Shown one piece after another: positions 22,172 to 34,400 of a stretch of DNA of 64,000 bases (its first letter is position 1; each line of letters begins with the position of its first letter). The notes under the pieces were generated by a model. The model was not told the origin of the DNA. It was given only the letters and a program-made list of their open reading frames with translations, and did not search any database. This DNA is from Neodontobutis hainanensis. Lineage: Eukaryota > Chordata > Actinopteri > Gobiiformes > Odontobutidae. Location: positions 62,001-126,000 of the forward strand of contig JALDNG010000100.1 in the NCBI GenBank assembly GCA_024349245.1. The letters are read 5' to 3'. Position numbers and translations under genes: made by a program.

Positions 22172-22300
22172 CTTGTTCTCACTTCCTGATTTGCCGCCAT
22201 AAGTAAAGTAAGCAACGCTAGCGACCAACATGAAAATGAATCCTGCAAACACAGGGAAGAGAAAGGCCTCCAGCGCACTCAAAACCGGCAGATTCTTCAT
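22172..22300 (-). CDS. small single-pass membrane protein, N-terminal exon or micro-ORF
   Basis: The ATG at 22300-22298 opens a frame beginning MKNLPVLSALEAFLFPVFAG, followed by a hydrophobic FIFMLVASVAYFTYG segment and GKSGSENK, 43 residues to a possible AAG|GTAAAC donor. Unspliced, the frame runs to 68 residues ending at 22094. About 25 consecutive apolar residues make a clear membrane helix, and base composition is more GC-rich than the flanks, which favours real coding. I do not recognise the family and no partner exon was found. It lies tail-to-tail with the Ig receptor gene, about 130 bases past that gene's poly(A) signal. Confidence 0.4.
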
Positions 22301-22690
22301 CGGTTGTTGTTTGTTCGTGCTCGAACAAGCTTGGATGCCGTACTGCTAAAGCCAGAGGTGGCACAATAGTACTAGTACATAACCTAGTAATCAAGATTAA
22401 TTCTTCTCAAACATGCAAGGGCACCAATAAGAACCGGACCAAAAGCTGACTGGAAAACCATCTGTGAGCAGTGCTGACAGAAGACTTTAGCCCGAGTGTC
22501 TCCAGACTCAGATAAAACCCAGTCTCTGTAAATCCTCTTTCAGTGCATCTCTGTCCCGGACCTTAAACACGTTTAAGTTTTTAAGTCTTCAATTTGTTTA
22601 CTTCCAACGGCGCAGAGAAACTTCTACAAACAAGTTTGGCTGTATCAATGTTAAGTTACTGTTTGCATTAACTTCCTGTAATCTTTTCAA

Positions 22691-22729
22691 AATAAAAGCC
22701 GTGTCATTTTTAACGACACGGCATTTATT
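22691..22729. repeat. 15-bp hairpin (14 of 15 paired)
   Basis: AATAAAAGCCGTGTC (22691-22705) and GACACGGCATTTATT (22715-22729) are inverted repeats with one mismatch around a 9-base loop. The GC-rich GCCGTGTC core stands out from the AT-rich surroundings. Confidence 0.55.
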
Positions 22730-23016
22730 GTAAATAAATGCCATAGATTGTAAATAAACATGGATGTAATCCACCCATTGGTCCCCTATTCACCGATGTT
22801 GTCATTACGACAGGGCAATAAAATGGCAGTTACATCCTTGCTTTTCAGCTTTTACTCCATAGTAGTTTTTAGATAGCATAAACAGACTTAATAATCAAAA
22901 ATTTAAAAATTCACCCCCTATCCCTCAGAGTTTTCACGTAATAAAAACTTACGTAAAAGCTCTAGAGACAGGAGCCATCTTTTGTACCAGGCTGTAAACA
23001 TGATTTTTACACTTGA

Positions 23017-23869
23017 CAAGACAAGACAAGACATTTATTTTTGTATAGCCCAATATCACAACAACAGCCGCCTTAAAGGGCTTAACAGACTGCACTAGAC
23101 AACATCCCCTGTCCTTAGACCCTCCATCAGGGTGAGGAAAAACTCCAAAAAAATCCAGCCGGGAAAAAAGAGAAACCTCAGGGAGAACCACAGAAGGAGG
23201 GATCCACTCCCAGGACGGACAGGCCGTGCAGGAATGTGTCCAGGACAGTTAAAAAATACATATAAATACACAAACATATTCATAACTTATCAGTAGGCTA
23301 CACATCAGCCAGCAGATCAGAGGTTTGCGTCCACCCTAGGAGGAGGTAGAAAGGAGAAAAACAAAAGTGCTAAATACTACTGAAAATAGGCAGATGTAAT
23401 AATAATATGAGCGGTTGAGTTGTACCTACAGCTACAACCAGTGTAAACCTAACCCTATGATCAATCAGTCTCCATACGTTTGGTGAAATAAGTATGTTTT
23501 GAGTTTGCTTTTGAAAATCTCAACAGAGTCAGATCGCCGCACTTCCACCGGGAGCCCATTCCACAAAAATGGGGCTCTATAAGAAAAGGCTCTGTAGCCA
23601 GCAGACTTCTTCTTTATTCGAGGAAGTTGAAGGAGGCCAGCGTCCTGAGAGCGAAGGGTACGAGCTGGAGTATACCAGGTGATAAGGTCAGATAGGTAAG
23701 AGGGCGCGCGTCCACAAAGGATTTTATAGGTTAACAAGAGAACTTTGAAATCAGCTCTAACATCACTTAAAACACGTAAAGTCGCCATTGTGTTCTTCCC
23801 TATATTTCCGCTTTTGGAGCTTGCCCTCTGGTGGACAGCGGTATTTTGTTGTATTTTGCTGTATTTCAT
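23017..23869 (-). mobile_element. 3' end of a LINE (C-terminal RT tail plus 3' UTR)
   Basis: The minus-strand frame 23869-23465 ends with the tail shared by many fish LINEs: DFKVLLLTYKILCGRAPSYL, SDLITWYTPARTLRSQDAGL, LWNGLPVEVRRSD and SKLKTYLF. Below it is a conserved 3' UTR (about 23040-23260) and a terminal short tandem GACAA/TTGTC repeat (23017-23038), typical of L2-type 3' ends. The 5' part is missing, as expected for a 5'-truncated insertion. Two more copies of the 3' UTR block lie at 51.1 and 59.7 kb. Confidence 0.75.
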
Positions 23870-23901
23870 GTATTTCTATAACTTCATTATTATATTAGGA
23901 C

Positions 23902-24839
23902 CAGTGTTGCCACAGTTACTTTGAAAAAGTAACTTAGTTACTTTACAGAATTCTTGATTTAAAAAGTAACTTAGTTACTTTACAGATTACTTGATTTTAA
24001 AAGTAACTAAGTTACTTTATTAGTTACATTCAGCAGCTGCCAACAACATAAAAATGACAACTGGATTTGCCAACAATCACTTTATTTGAAGTGTATTTTT
24101 AACAATCTATCTCCTGGCAATTAATGTTGAATTTAAAAACTATTTCCTGAAAAAATACATGTTTTTATAAAAAATAAAGGCAGTCTCTCTTGACTTAACA
24201 TAAATACTTGTTTTAATAGAAAATAAAATAGTCTTTCTTCACTTAACTTCACTTAACATAAATACTTGTTTTAATAAAAATGAAAAAATAAAGAAAAATA
24301 ATTTTTTGACCATCAAGGAGTGGTTTGACAAAACAAAACAAAACAAGTGTGTAACACCACATGTAAGCTTATATCATGTTTTCTATCATGTCCAAATGTT
24401 TTTTCAAATTCGATGTAGTGTTTTTGTAGCTAGATAACACTTTGTCACCGCCAGCACAGAGTGTACAACGGACCTTAATGTTGTCATCTTTAACTGACAC
24501 AAACTCAAAATAGTCACTGCATTTCCATCTAGAAAACCCACATCTCTCGCCTCCCTCCATTGTTTACGTTTGTGTCGCTGCGTGGTACGTGATGTGAACT
24601 TCATGCATGCTGAAAACGTGACTTGTCGCATACGTGACTTCACTCCCCGAGATACATGAAGAAATACTTTTTTTTTTTATTAAGGAAAATGACAAAAATA
24701 CTAATGCACAATGACTTGGTTAAGTAACTTTAATCTGATTACTGGTTTGGAAATAGTAATGCGTTAGATTACTCGTTACTGAAAAAAGTGGTCAGAATAG
24801 AGTAACGCGTTACTAAGTAATGCGTTACTGGCATCACTG
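23902..24839 (-). mobile_element. hAT transposon, internally deleted, with perfect 8-bp target duplication
   Basis: Termini CAGTGTTGCCA (23902) and CAGTGATGCCA (reverse complement at 24839) match at 10 of 11 bases. ATTAGGAC flanks both sides exactly (23894-23901 and 24840-24847). Subterminal regions are full of AGTAACTTAGTTACTTT-like and GTAACGCGTTACT repeats. The interior keeps only the N-terminal zinc-finger part of a transposase (24369-24560). Confidence 0.85.
24369..24560 (-). pseudogene. BED-type zinc-finger fragment of a hAT transposase
   Basis: The frame contains SDYFEFVSVKDDNIKVRCTL, then C-x2-C spacing (CTLCAGG) and NTTSNLKKHLD, the BED finger pattern of hAT transposases; the final His of the finger is lost (MIENMI). 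No catalytic DDE or hAT dimerisation region follows. Confidence 0.7.
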
Positions 24840-24847
24840 ATTAGGAC

Positions 24848-26480
24848 TTATTTGTGCTTCAGATGCAGTTATTAAAGAACTGAGGCTGTTGGAGCTATTT
24901 TGCACTTTGTTTATTTTAGGCTTAAATTACAGTCTAATTTATTTTTGCTGCTTGCTAAAAGATAAACTTGCTTTATTTTGCATTTATGTTTATTCTTTTG
25001 TTTGTTTTTATTGTCATTTATTGGTCACGTGGTGTTAGGTAATTTACATAAATAGGTCAAGGTTGGAGGTACCACGAAGGCAGTGAAGGCATATGGTTTT
25101 TTACCACAGTGTGAGGGCACAACGTGAGACATACCGCGTAAGAGAGGCAGCAGAAAATGTCTGTGAGCTTGCTTATGTTATATGTGAAAATAAACCTCAT
25201 CGAACTCATCTTTTGCTGTGAACATTAGTTTATTTTGGTACCTCTAACCATGCGTAAAGCCTAACCCCTGACGCCTCAGTGGCCATTTGTAGTTTGTTAG
25301 TATTAGTTTTGTTTAAGTTTAAGGACAAATAGCCACTACAGAGGCAATTCCATGATTTGTAGTTATAAATGCACTTATCATATAGCAAGAATTAATTTAA
25401 ATTGCACAAGAATACAGGGAATTACATCTGCTTTATTAAGAATTTCCCACTTCACAGACCCTCAGACCTTCTGTCTGACAATGTCGGCAAACTTTTATTA
25501 AATAGTTAGTTAGTTATTAAAAACAACAAAATTACTATTTTATTTTGCTGGATTAGCTTTGAAGTATTGCTGTATGACAACTGTGGAGGGGCAACAGAAT
25601 TTCTCAACCTCAAGGCCTACTGTTACATTACAAGGCAGACATGAGGAAGGGCCCCAAATTTGTTGGTGTGACAACACCAGAAAGGCTGTCAGAACAATGG
25701 AGGAGGTTTTGAGAACAGTTTATCCACTTCATATTTAAAATACAAAATCGTCTGACTACAGTAGTTTATATTCTGGACATATTTACTTAGGTCATTAACT
25801 TTTTAACACGATTTGTATCATATTAGCGTAATGAGTTTTTGAGCCCTCTGTTCAGTCTACTGAACACTACACTACTTTCATTAAAAAACTGTTGTTCACA
25901 ATTTAATACTTGTCACCTTGTGGATTTAATCATGCTCTGCAGTCAAACAGCCCTTTTGAAAATGTCTAGGAATAACTTATTTTTTTAAAGGTTTCTGTAG
26001 AAATTCATACATTTTGTTTGTGATCCTTTAATATTAATATTTACTTTATTATTTACTTTATTGCAATAAACCAGTAATGACCAATCTGCATAATTTGACC
26101 ACATACATTTTTCTTTGTATTTAATTAAACTAACTATTAAATGTTTTTAATTTATTCCATAATCAACATTGGGAGTTGCTATGTGCCCTGATTGCTAAAA
26201 GCTTTCTTTTCCTCTCCTAACTTTTTGCAAACCAAATTAAATGACTATAAAAAAAATACTAAATCACTTAAAGAAGAATTAAAAATGCTTCACAGGCTAA
26301 ATGTTAATCGAATTTCGTTGAACGGTCATAGTTTCTTTTCTTTCAGAAAACATAGTATGTTATACCTAAAACACACATAAAAATTAGGTCATAGAACAAA
26401 ACTCGGTGTTGCTGATGCACATTTTGTTTGATTGTCGCAAAAATCCCTCTGTTTAAAAAAAGGCTTGTGCAGAAGAGGCA
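24848..26480. other. intergenic, nothing firm
   Basis: Mostly AT-rich DNA. A segment near 25,050-25,220 ending in AATAAACCTCATCG could be a fragment of a retroelement end, but no partner was found. Confidence 0.35.
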
Positions 26481-26484
26481 AAAA

Positions 26485-27160
26485 AAGAAATGAAGGAACA
26501 TTTTGTGGACTAATGGGAGTAAAATTTTTGTTTTTGGGTCAAAGGGCCACAGACAGTTTGTGAGACGACCCCCAAACTCTGAATTCAAGCCACAGTACAA
26601 GGTGAAGACAGTGAAGACAGTGAAGCAAGTATCAAGATATGGGCATGTTTCTCCTACTATGGTGTTGGGCCTATTTATTGCATACCAGGGATCATGGATC
26701 AGATTGCATTTGTCAAAATACTTAAAGAGGTCATGTTGCCTTATGCTGAAGATGACATGCCCTTGAAATATTTGTTTCAACAAGAGAATGACCCCAAACA
26801 CACAGTAAATGAGCAAAGTCTTGGTTCCAAACCAACAAAATTAATGTTATGGAGTGGACCTTAATCCATTCGAGAAGCTGTTTCTAAAGCAAAACCAAGA
26901 AATGTAAATGAATTGTAGAATGTTATTTAAGAATCATGGAGTGGAAGAACAGGTGAGAGGTGCCACACAGATGTGAAGCAGTTTTAAAAAACTGTGGTCA
27001 TACAACTAAATATTAGTTTAGTGATTCACAAGATTGCTAAATCCTAGAAACAAGAAAGTTTGTACAAAATAGTTCTGAGTTTATACAGTCAACGGCAGAC
27101 ACTGTTTTTTTTTTTTTTTAACACACCCCTTTCAACTAATTGCCCAATTGCACAGCCTTA
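26485..27160 (+). mobile_element. degenerate Tc1/mariner-like transposase relic
   Basis: Scattered transposase blocks occur in plus-strand order: a WTN/D-like CGLMGVKFLFLGQRA region (from 26505), LPYAEDDMPLKYLFQQENDP followed by KHT (about 26735-26805, the second catalytic Asp block), then a WSGP region. Many frame breaks. The left end is not defined. Confidence 0.6.
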
Positions 27161-27164
27161 AGAG

Positions 27165-29038
27165 CATGGATGTCATGAATGCTGGGGCTAGTTTGTTTTA
27201 AGAGAATCTACTGCACCTACTGGTAACTTGTTTGCCATTTAGCAATGGAAAATATACTAAAAACCTGGATTCTTCTGGTTAGTCACATTGTATTGCTATT
27301 ATTTTGAACAATTCTGTACATGTCAGCAATGGATGAAAACATTAGACAGATTTAGGCAATGCTCTAAAGAAATGTTTTCCCTTGAGATTAATAAACATAA
27401 AGTAAAGACAGACAATAGACGATTCAACTGTGAAACAAATACAGCTCGATTCCTGAAGTGTCCTGTAGACACCTCAGATAAACATGAGACCAAGCTGTTC
27501 AGATTTGAATCAGTCCATTACATTGCAGTGGCAATCCTAACATTCAACCCCTTTTCTGTGAGACTTGGCAGATTAAACACATCATTTTATTTAGTTATTT
27601 TCTTCTAAATGTAAAAATATGACCCCTGTCTGTTAAAGTTAATGCTGAGCACAATGGAAATAAATGTTTTATTTTTTACTAAAACAGTTCCGTACTGTCC
27701 TGAACCTTACTGTACCCCACGGTGGAAACGAGGCTAAACACACTTATCAGCTTATCAGCTTAAGACATTTATGTTTTTATTTGCACAAGATAGAGGCTGG
27801 TAAATGTGTTAAGTAAATTTCCACTTAAGAAGTTTCTCAGTGACAGCTGTAGAAGCGTGCATTAGTATTCCAAGGCTGTGCCATGAGTGCCATGCTGTCC
27901 CTGCCTCGAGACATGGCCCAATACCCGGTTTACTGTAGTTTAAAGACACTATGATAATCTCAATATTTTAAACAGTAATACTGAGTAATTCCATTAATGA
28001 AATATGAGCTGATGAGGAAACAAAAGCAGAATGTGCTGTAGAGACATGTTTCCAACATCTTCCAAATGAGAAGAGCAGAAACAGCAGTGTAATGAGTAAT
28101 AATAAATATATATCCTGTTATAAATAATAATCCTGTTTGTATTTGACCCTTATAATTGGCCAATGTGACCTTTACAATAAATCATTAGCATTTAAAGGTC
28201 TTACCACAAAGAACGTTATATTGTATTTTCTTGATTGATATTAACTCATTAGCAGCCAAGGTTTTTTGTTAGTCTCTGGTTCTCTCATACAGCAGCACAA
28301 TACTCTTTTTGGTTTTGTTTCTGCTTGATTTTATTTATTTCTCACTTTTTATCTCAGTGAAAACTAATTAAATTAGTAAATACCTCTTAAATGAATAAAA
28401 TAAATTAGTACATAAATGGTATAAATAAATGTTATACCCAGGACAGAACTCCAACAACCTGGATATAATGTATAATATTACATTCATATCAGTGGTACTT
28501 TTCTGAAAATGCTGTGGCCAAGACGAAAAAAATAAATAAGTTTCACAACACAACCTCCTAAACCTGAAGTATTCCACAACCCACTCGCAGGTGCACCAAT
28601 ATATAAATACAAAGATTGAAATCTGATTTTATAGCACCTGGAATGTTGGAACTGGCATTTTGTTTGCAATCAACACATTCATGTAAATTTACAAACCAGC
28701 GTCATTACCTTCACACAGTGTTTGGCTAATTTTTCCATTCTTTTTATACAACTCTGCTCTTCTTGGGTGTTATCTACAATTACTAAGTTGTAGGTAAGAG
28801 TTTGAATCTTTGTTCCTTACAAAGATCTATTGTAAATTTGATGGAAAAATTATAGATTTTTTTCTGTTAGCCTTAATAGTTTGGCACTCTTTCTTTCTGC
28901 GTCCACCACTACATCATTATTCAGGAGCTAAACACAAAAACAGAGATTGCCATAAAGACCCATTACTTTGCCACCTGCAGTTTAAACACAGCTACTACAG
29001 CAGAAATGCGTCATACTTCTAGGCCTTCAATATTAAGA
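27165..29038. other. intergenic, nothing recognised
   Basis: AT-rich with several 60-100 codon frames that lack splice or domain support. Confidence 0.4.
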
Positions 29039-29039
29039 C

Positions 29040-29165
29040 CCAGGGTGCACAGTGGTTAGCATTCCTGCCTCACAGCAAGAAAGTTGTGAGTTCAAACCCT
29101 GGTTGGCCAGCTCAGGCCTTTTCTCAGCTTTGGCTTTCTCCCACTGTCCAAATACATGCATGCAT
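29040..29165 (+). mobile_element. tRNA-like SINE-type repeat of a second family
   Basis: GTGCACAGTGGTTAGCATTC and GTGAGTTCAAACCCTGG resemble A- and B-box tRNA-like motifs. The downstream TCTCCCACTGTCCAAATACA block is part of a repeat common in fish. It differs from the TTGGGCAAGACACTT family. Confidence 0.5.
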
Positions 29166-29504
29166 AGGTCAATTGTGAGTGGATTGTTGTCTGTCCCTAA
29201 GGCTTAATCACAAAGCTCTTTATTCCTCCACTCTCTTCCTCGCCTCACATCTTAGTCACAGCCACAGAGAGGAGAGAGGAGCAAATGCAACATCTTTCTC
29301 CTCAGGAGCGTCACCTGCAGCAACATCCATCCGATTAAAATTTACAACTGGATCTCCTGCAAGAGCTCAAATTAACTTCAGAATTTTTATTCAGACTTTT
29401 TCTTTATTTATACAAATATAAGGTTCACAAACATCAAGATTTATTATAACATTAACAAATGGACTATTGCAACTTCTCTAGTCTCTGTTTGTTGTACTGA
29501 ACGG

Positions 29505-29660
29505 TAAAACTGGTGGATCAAAATGGCATACACTGAGACAAAATGGCAGTTCAAAAAGGTTTATTTAAACAAAAAAAAAGGAGCAGGCTTTGAGCTGGGC
29601 AAAGGCACAAAAACACGGACAGAAAGGACACAAAAGGAAGTTCAATTAGAAAAGGCTCAA
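29505..29660. repeat. repeat related to the LTR-like element at 19.16 kb
   Basis: Shares CAAAATGGCA...GACAAAATGGCAGTTCAAAA and the following TTTATT/AAACAAAA run with 19,190-19,245. The rest diverges. Confidence 0.45.
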
Positions 29661-30179
29661 AAAGGTAACTCATCACAAGAGCAGCCGAGCAGCGATACTA
29701 ACACTTGCGTAAACTGACAATTCGGCAAAGAGTGGAGGATTAGAAAGGCTTCCTAACTCATGTGGAAGTGTACATTTGTGTGGAAACTTGGGTCACTTGG
29801 GTAAAGATAATTGGTGTCTTATTTTATTCAAGCCTTTATGGAAAAATGAAAAAAATCAGTCAAATAAATATACTTTTAAACTAATGTTACATTCTTTAGA
29901 CCAGCCTGACTTTAGTATTACACTAAGTAACAAGTTACAAAAGAGTTTTCATGATGTCCACCTTAGCCCTGAGCCCTTTCCCTTGGTTTTGTTTGTTCAC
30001 AAGAGGCCAAGGGGTTTCCTAAATCTGTTTTAGATCGAGGGGAAGAACTACATGCAGTACATTCTTTTACACGCAGTTATTACCTTCACAGGTCACAGTG
30101 ACTAAAACCCTGTCCTGTCTCTATATTAAACCCATTTAAAATGGTTGCACACAGAGAATGAACTGTGCACTGAGACAGA

Positions 30180-30262
30180 AAGAGCCACTACGTCTGCATT
30201 AAAGCTCAGCCCATTGACTCTAATTAAAGCCACGTTGTGCTAATTGTTTTGCTCGTTAAGTC
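30180..30262. promoter_or_regulatory. possible conserved non-coding segment
   Basis: Balanced-composition stretch with repeated TAATTAAAGC / CTAATTG homeodomain-type motifs in an otherwise ordinary intergenic region. Inference from composition only. Confidence 0.2.
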
Positions 30263-30834
30263 TGAACTCTGCTACCAATTTTTTCTTCTTTTTTTTCATG
30301 TGTGGCCATTCTTTAAAGTAAACACAGTCTGGTCCTTTTTTATTCTCCAGGTGGACGTCCACAACTGACTGCACACTCAGAGAATTTCAATGATCTGGGA
30401 CACAGCCTCACACAGAGGGAATATTAAGCACTGGGCCATGTTTGCTGCGGCTGTAACCACTTAACACAAAGCTAAATGATGCTTTTGTTATTTGTGCATT
30501 TAATAATTGTAAAATTTGTCATGTTTACCTAATGACAAAAGACTTTTGAAATAGAATAGAAATTTAGGCCCAATCTAAATGTTACTCATAGTACTTGATT
30601 TGCACGTTCATGAGAGATGAAGGGTTTTCCAAATACTCATTAAGAGCAAGAGGAATGGGAAGGGCTATACATCCCTTCTAAAGGAGAATTTTGAGGACCA
30701 CACTTGAAACGAACAGATGCTTTGTCCATTCACAGCTTCAGGAAAAAAGAGCATTCCCATTGGTTGACAGTGATGCTGAAAAATCCGAGAAAGTGTATAT
30801 TCAGCGCTGGATCTTTTTTAATATTTTTTTTTAA

Positions 30835-30962
30835 TTTAACATTAATTTTATTTGATTGGGACAGTGCATGTTGATGAACATACATGAGACAAAGCCACAA
30901 TGTGAACATGCCAGAATGTAGCCTTGTAGGATGTAGGCTAATTTCCATCCGTTGTCCCAAAA
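30835..30962. repeat. dispersed repeat bordering the minisatellite on the left
   Basis: TTTGATTGGGACAGTGCATG, GATGAACATACAT and GGCTAATTTCCATCCGTTGT are blocks I associate with a common fish LINE 3' region. The minisatellite starts right after it. Confidence 0.45.
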
Positions 30963-31429
30963 TTCTCACACGTTCATACACCAGAGCAACATTCACAAAC
31001 ATTCATTCACCAGAGCAACATTCACACATTCATACACCAGAGCAACATTCACAAACATTCATTCACCAGAGCAAGATTCACACACATTCATACACCGAAG
31101 CAACATTCTCACGTTCATACACCAGAGCAACATTCACACACATTCATACACCAGAGCAACATTTACACACATTCATACACCAGAGCAACATTTACACACA
31201 TTCATACACCAGAGCAACATTCACACATTCATACACCAGAGCGACATTCACACATTCATACACCAGAGTAACATTCACACACATTCATACACCGAAGCAA
31301 CATTCTCACGTTCATACACCAGAGCAACATTCACACACATTCATACACCAGAGCAACATTTACACACATTCATACACCAGAGCAACATTCACACATTCAT
31401 ACACCAGAGTAACACTATCACACATTCAT

Positions 31430-34400
31430 ACACAAGAGCAACACTCACACATTCATACACCAGAGCAACATTCATACACCAGAAAAACATTCACACACAT
31501 TCATACACCAGAGCGACATTCACACACATTCATACACCAGAGCGACATTCACACATTCATAGACCAGAGCGACATTCACACACATTCATACACCAGAGCG
31601 ACATTCACACATTCATACACCAGAGCGAAATTCACACATTCATACACCAGAGCAACATTCACACACATTCATACACCAGAGCGAGATTCACACACATTCA
31701 TACACCAGAACAACATTGAAACATTCATACACCAGAGCAACATTCACACATTCATACACCAGAGCAACATTCACACACATTCATACACCAGAGCAACATT
31801 CACACATTCATACACCAGAACAACATTGAAACATTCATACACCAGAGCAACATTCACACATTCATACACCAGAGCAACATTCACACACATTCATACACCA
31901 GAGCGACATTCACACATTCATACACCAGAACAACATTCAAACATTCATACACCAGAGCAACATTCACACATTCATAAACCAGAGCAACACTGTCACACAT
32001 TCATACACCAGAGTAACATTCACACACATTCATACACCAGAGCAACATTCACACATTCATACACCAGAACAACATTCACACATTCATACACCAGAGCAAC
32101 ACTCACATTCATACACCAGAGCAACATTCACACATTCATACACCAGAGCAACATTCACACATTCATACACCAGAGCAACATTCACATTCATACACCAGAG
32201 CAACATTCACACATTCATACACCAGAGCAACATTCACACATTCATACACCAGAGCAACACTGTCACACATTCATACACCAGAGCAACATTCACACACATT
32301 CATACACCAGAGCGACATTCACACACATTCATACACCAGAGCAACATTCACACACATTCATACACCAGAGCAACACTCACATTCATACACCAGAGCAACA
32401 TTCACACATTCATACACCAGAGCAACATTCACACATTCATACACCAGAGCAACATTCACACATTCATACACCAGAACAACATTCACACATTCATACACCA
32501 GAGCAACACTCACATTCATACACCAGAGCAACATTCACACATTCATACACCAGAGCAACATTCACACATTCATACACCAGAGCAACACTATCACACATTC
32601 ATACACCAGAGCAACACTGTCACACATTCATACACCAGAGCAACACTCACACACATTCATACACCAGAGCGACATTCACACACATTCATACACCAGAGCA
32701 ACACTGTCACACATTCATACACCAGAGCAACATTCACACATTCATACACCAGAGCGACATTCACACATTCATACACCAGAGCAACATTCACACACATTCA
32801 TACACCAGAGCGACATTCACACATTCATACACCAGAGTGACATTCACACACATTCATACACCAGAGCGACATTCACACATTCATACACCAGAGCGACATT
32901 CACACATTCATACACCAGAGCGACATTCACACACATTCATACACCAGAGCGACATTCACACACATTCATACACCAGAGCGACATTCACACACATTCATAC
33001 ACCAGAGCAACACTGTCACACATTCATACACCAGAGCAACATTCACACATTCATACACCAGAGCAACATTCACACGTTCATACACCAGAGCAACATTCAC
33101 ACATTCATACACCAGAGCGACATTCACACATTTATACACCAGAGCAACATTCACACATTCATAAACCAGAGCAACATTCATACACCAGAAAAACATTCAC
33201 ACATTCATACACCAGAGCGACATTCACACATTCATACACCAGAGCGACATTCACACACATTCATACACCAGAGCAACATTCACACACATTCATACACCAG
33301 AGCAACACTCACACATTCATACACCAGAGCAAGATTCACACACATTCATACACCGAAGCAACATTCTCACGTTCATACACCAGAGCAACATTCACACACA
33401 TTCATACACCAGAGCAACATTTAGACACATTCATACACCAGAGCAACATTCACACATTCATACACCAGAGTAACACTATCACACATTCATACACCAGAGC
33501 AACACTCACATTCATACACCAGAGCAAGATTCACACACATTCATACACCGAAGCAACATTCTCACGTTCATACACCAGAGCAACATTCACACACATTCAT
33601 ACACCAGAGCAACATTTACACACATTCATACACCAGAGCAACATTCACACATTCATACACCAGAGTAACACTATCACACATTCATACACCAGAGCAACAC
33701 TCACACATTCATACACCAGAGTAACACTATCACACATTCATACACCAGAGCAACACTCACACATTCATACACCAGAGCAACATTCATACACCAGAAAAAC
33801 ATTCACACACATTCATACACCAGAGCGACATTCACACACATTCATACACCAGAGCGACATTCACACATTCATAGACCAGAGCGACATTCACACACATTCA
33901 TACACCAGAGCGACATTCACGCATTCATACACCAGAGCGAAATTCACACATTCATACACCAGAGCAACATTCACACACATTCATACACCAGAGCGAGATT
34001 CACACACATTCATACACCAGAGCGAGATTCACACACATTCATACACCAGAACAACATTCACACACATTCATACACCAGAGCAACATTCACACACATTCAT
34101 ACACCAGAGCAACATTCACACACATTCATACACCAAAACAACATTCAAACACATTCATACACCAGAGCAACATTCAAACATTCATACACCAGAGCAACAT
34201 TCACACATTCATACACCAGAGCAACATTCACACACATTCATACACCAAAACAACATTCAAACACATTCATACACCAGAGCAACATTCACACACATTCATA
34301 CACCAAAACAACATTCAAACACATTCATAAACCAGAGTAACATTCACACACATTCATACACCAGAGCAACATTCACACACATTCATACACCAGAGCAACA

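Noticed and set aside
30884..33424. An 846-codon plus-strand frame rich in His, Thr, Ser and Gln, and shorter frames at 30952-31719 and 35730-37067
   Set aside because: They lie wholly inside the minisatellite, whose unit has no stops in any plus frame; frame shifts between 25-, 27- and 29-base units are tolerated without stops, so openness is not evidence of coding.
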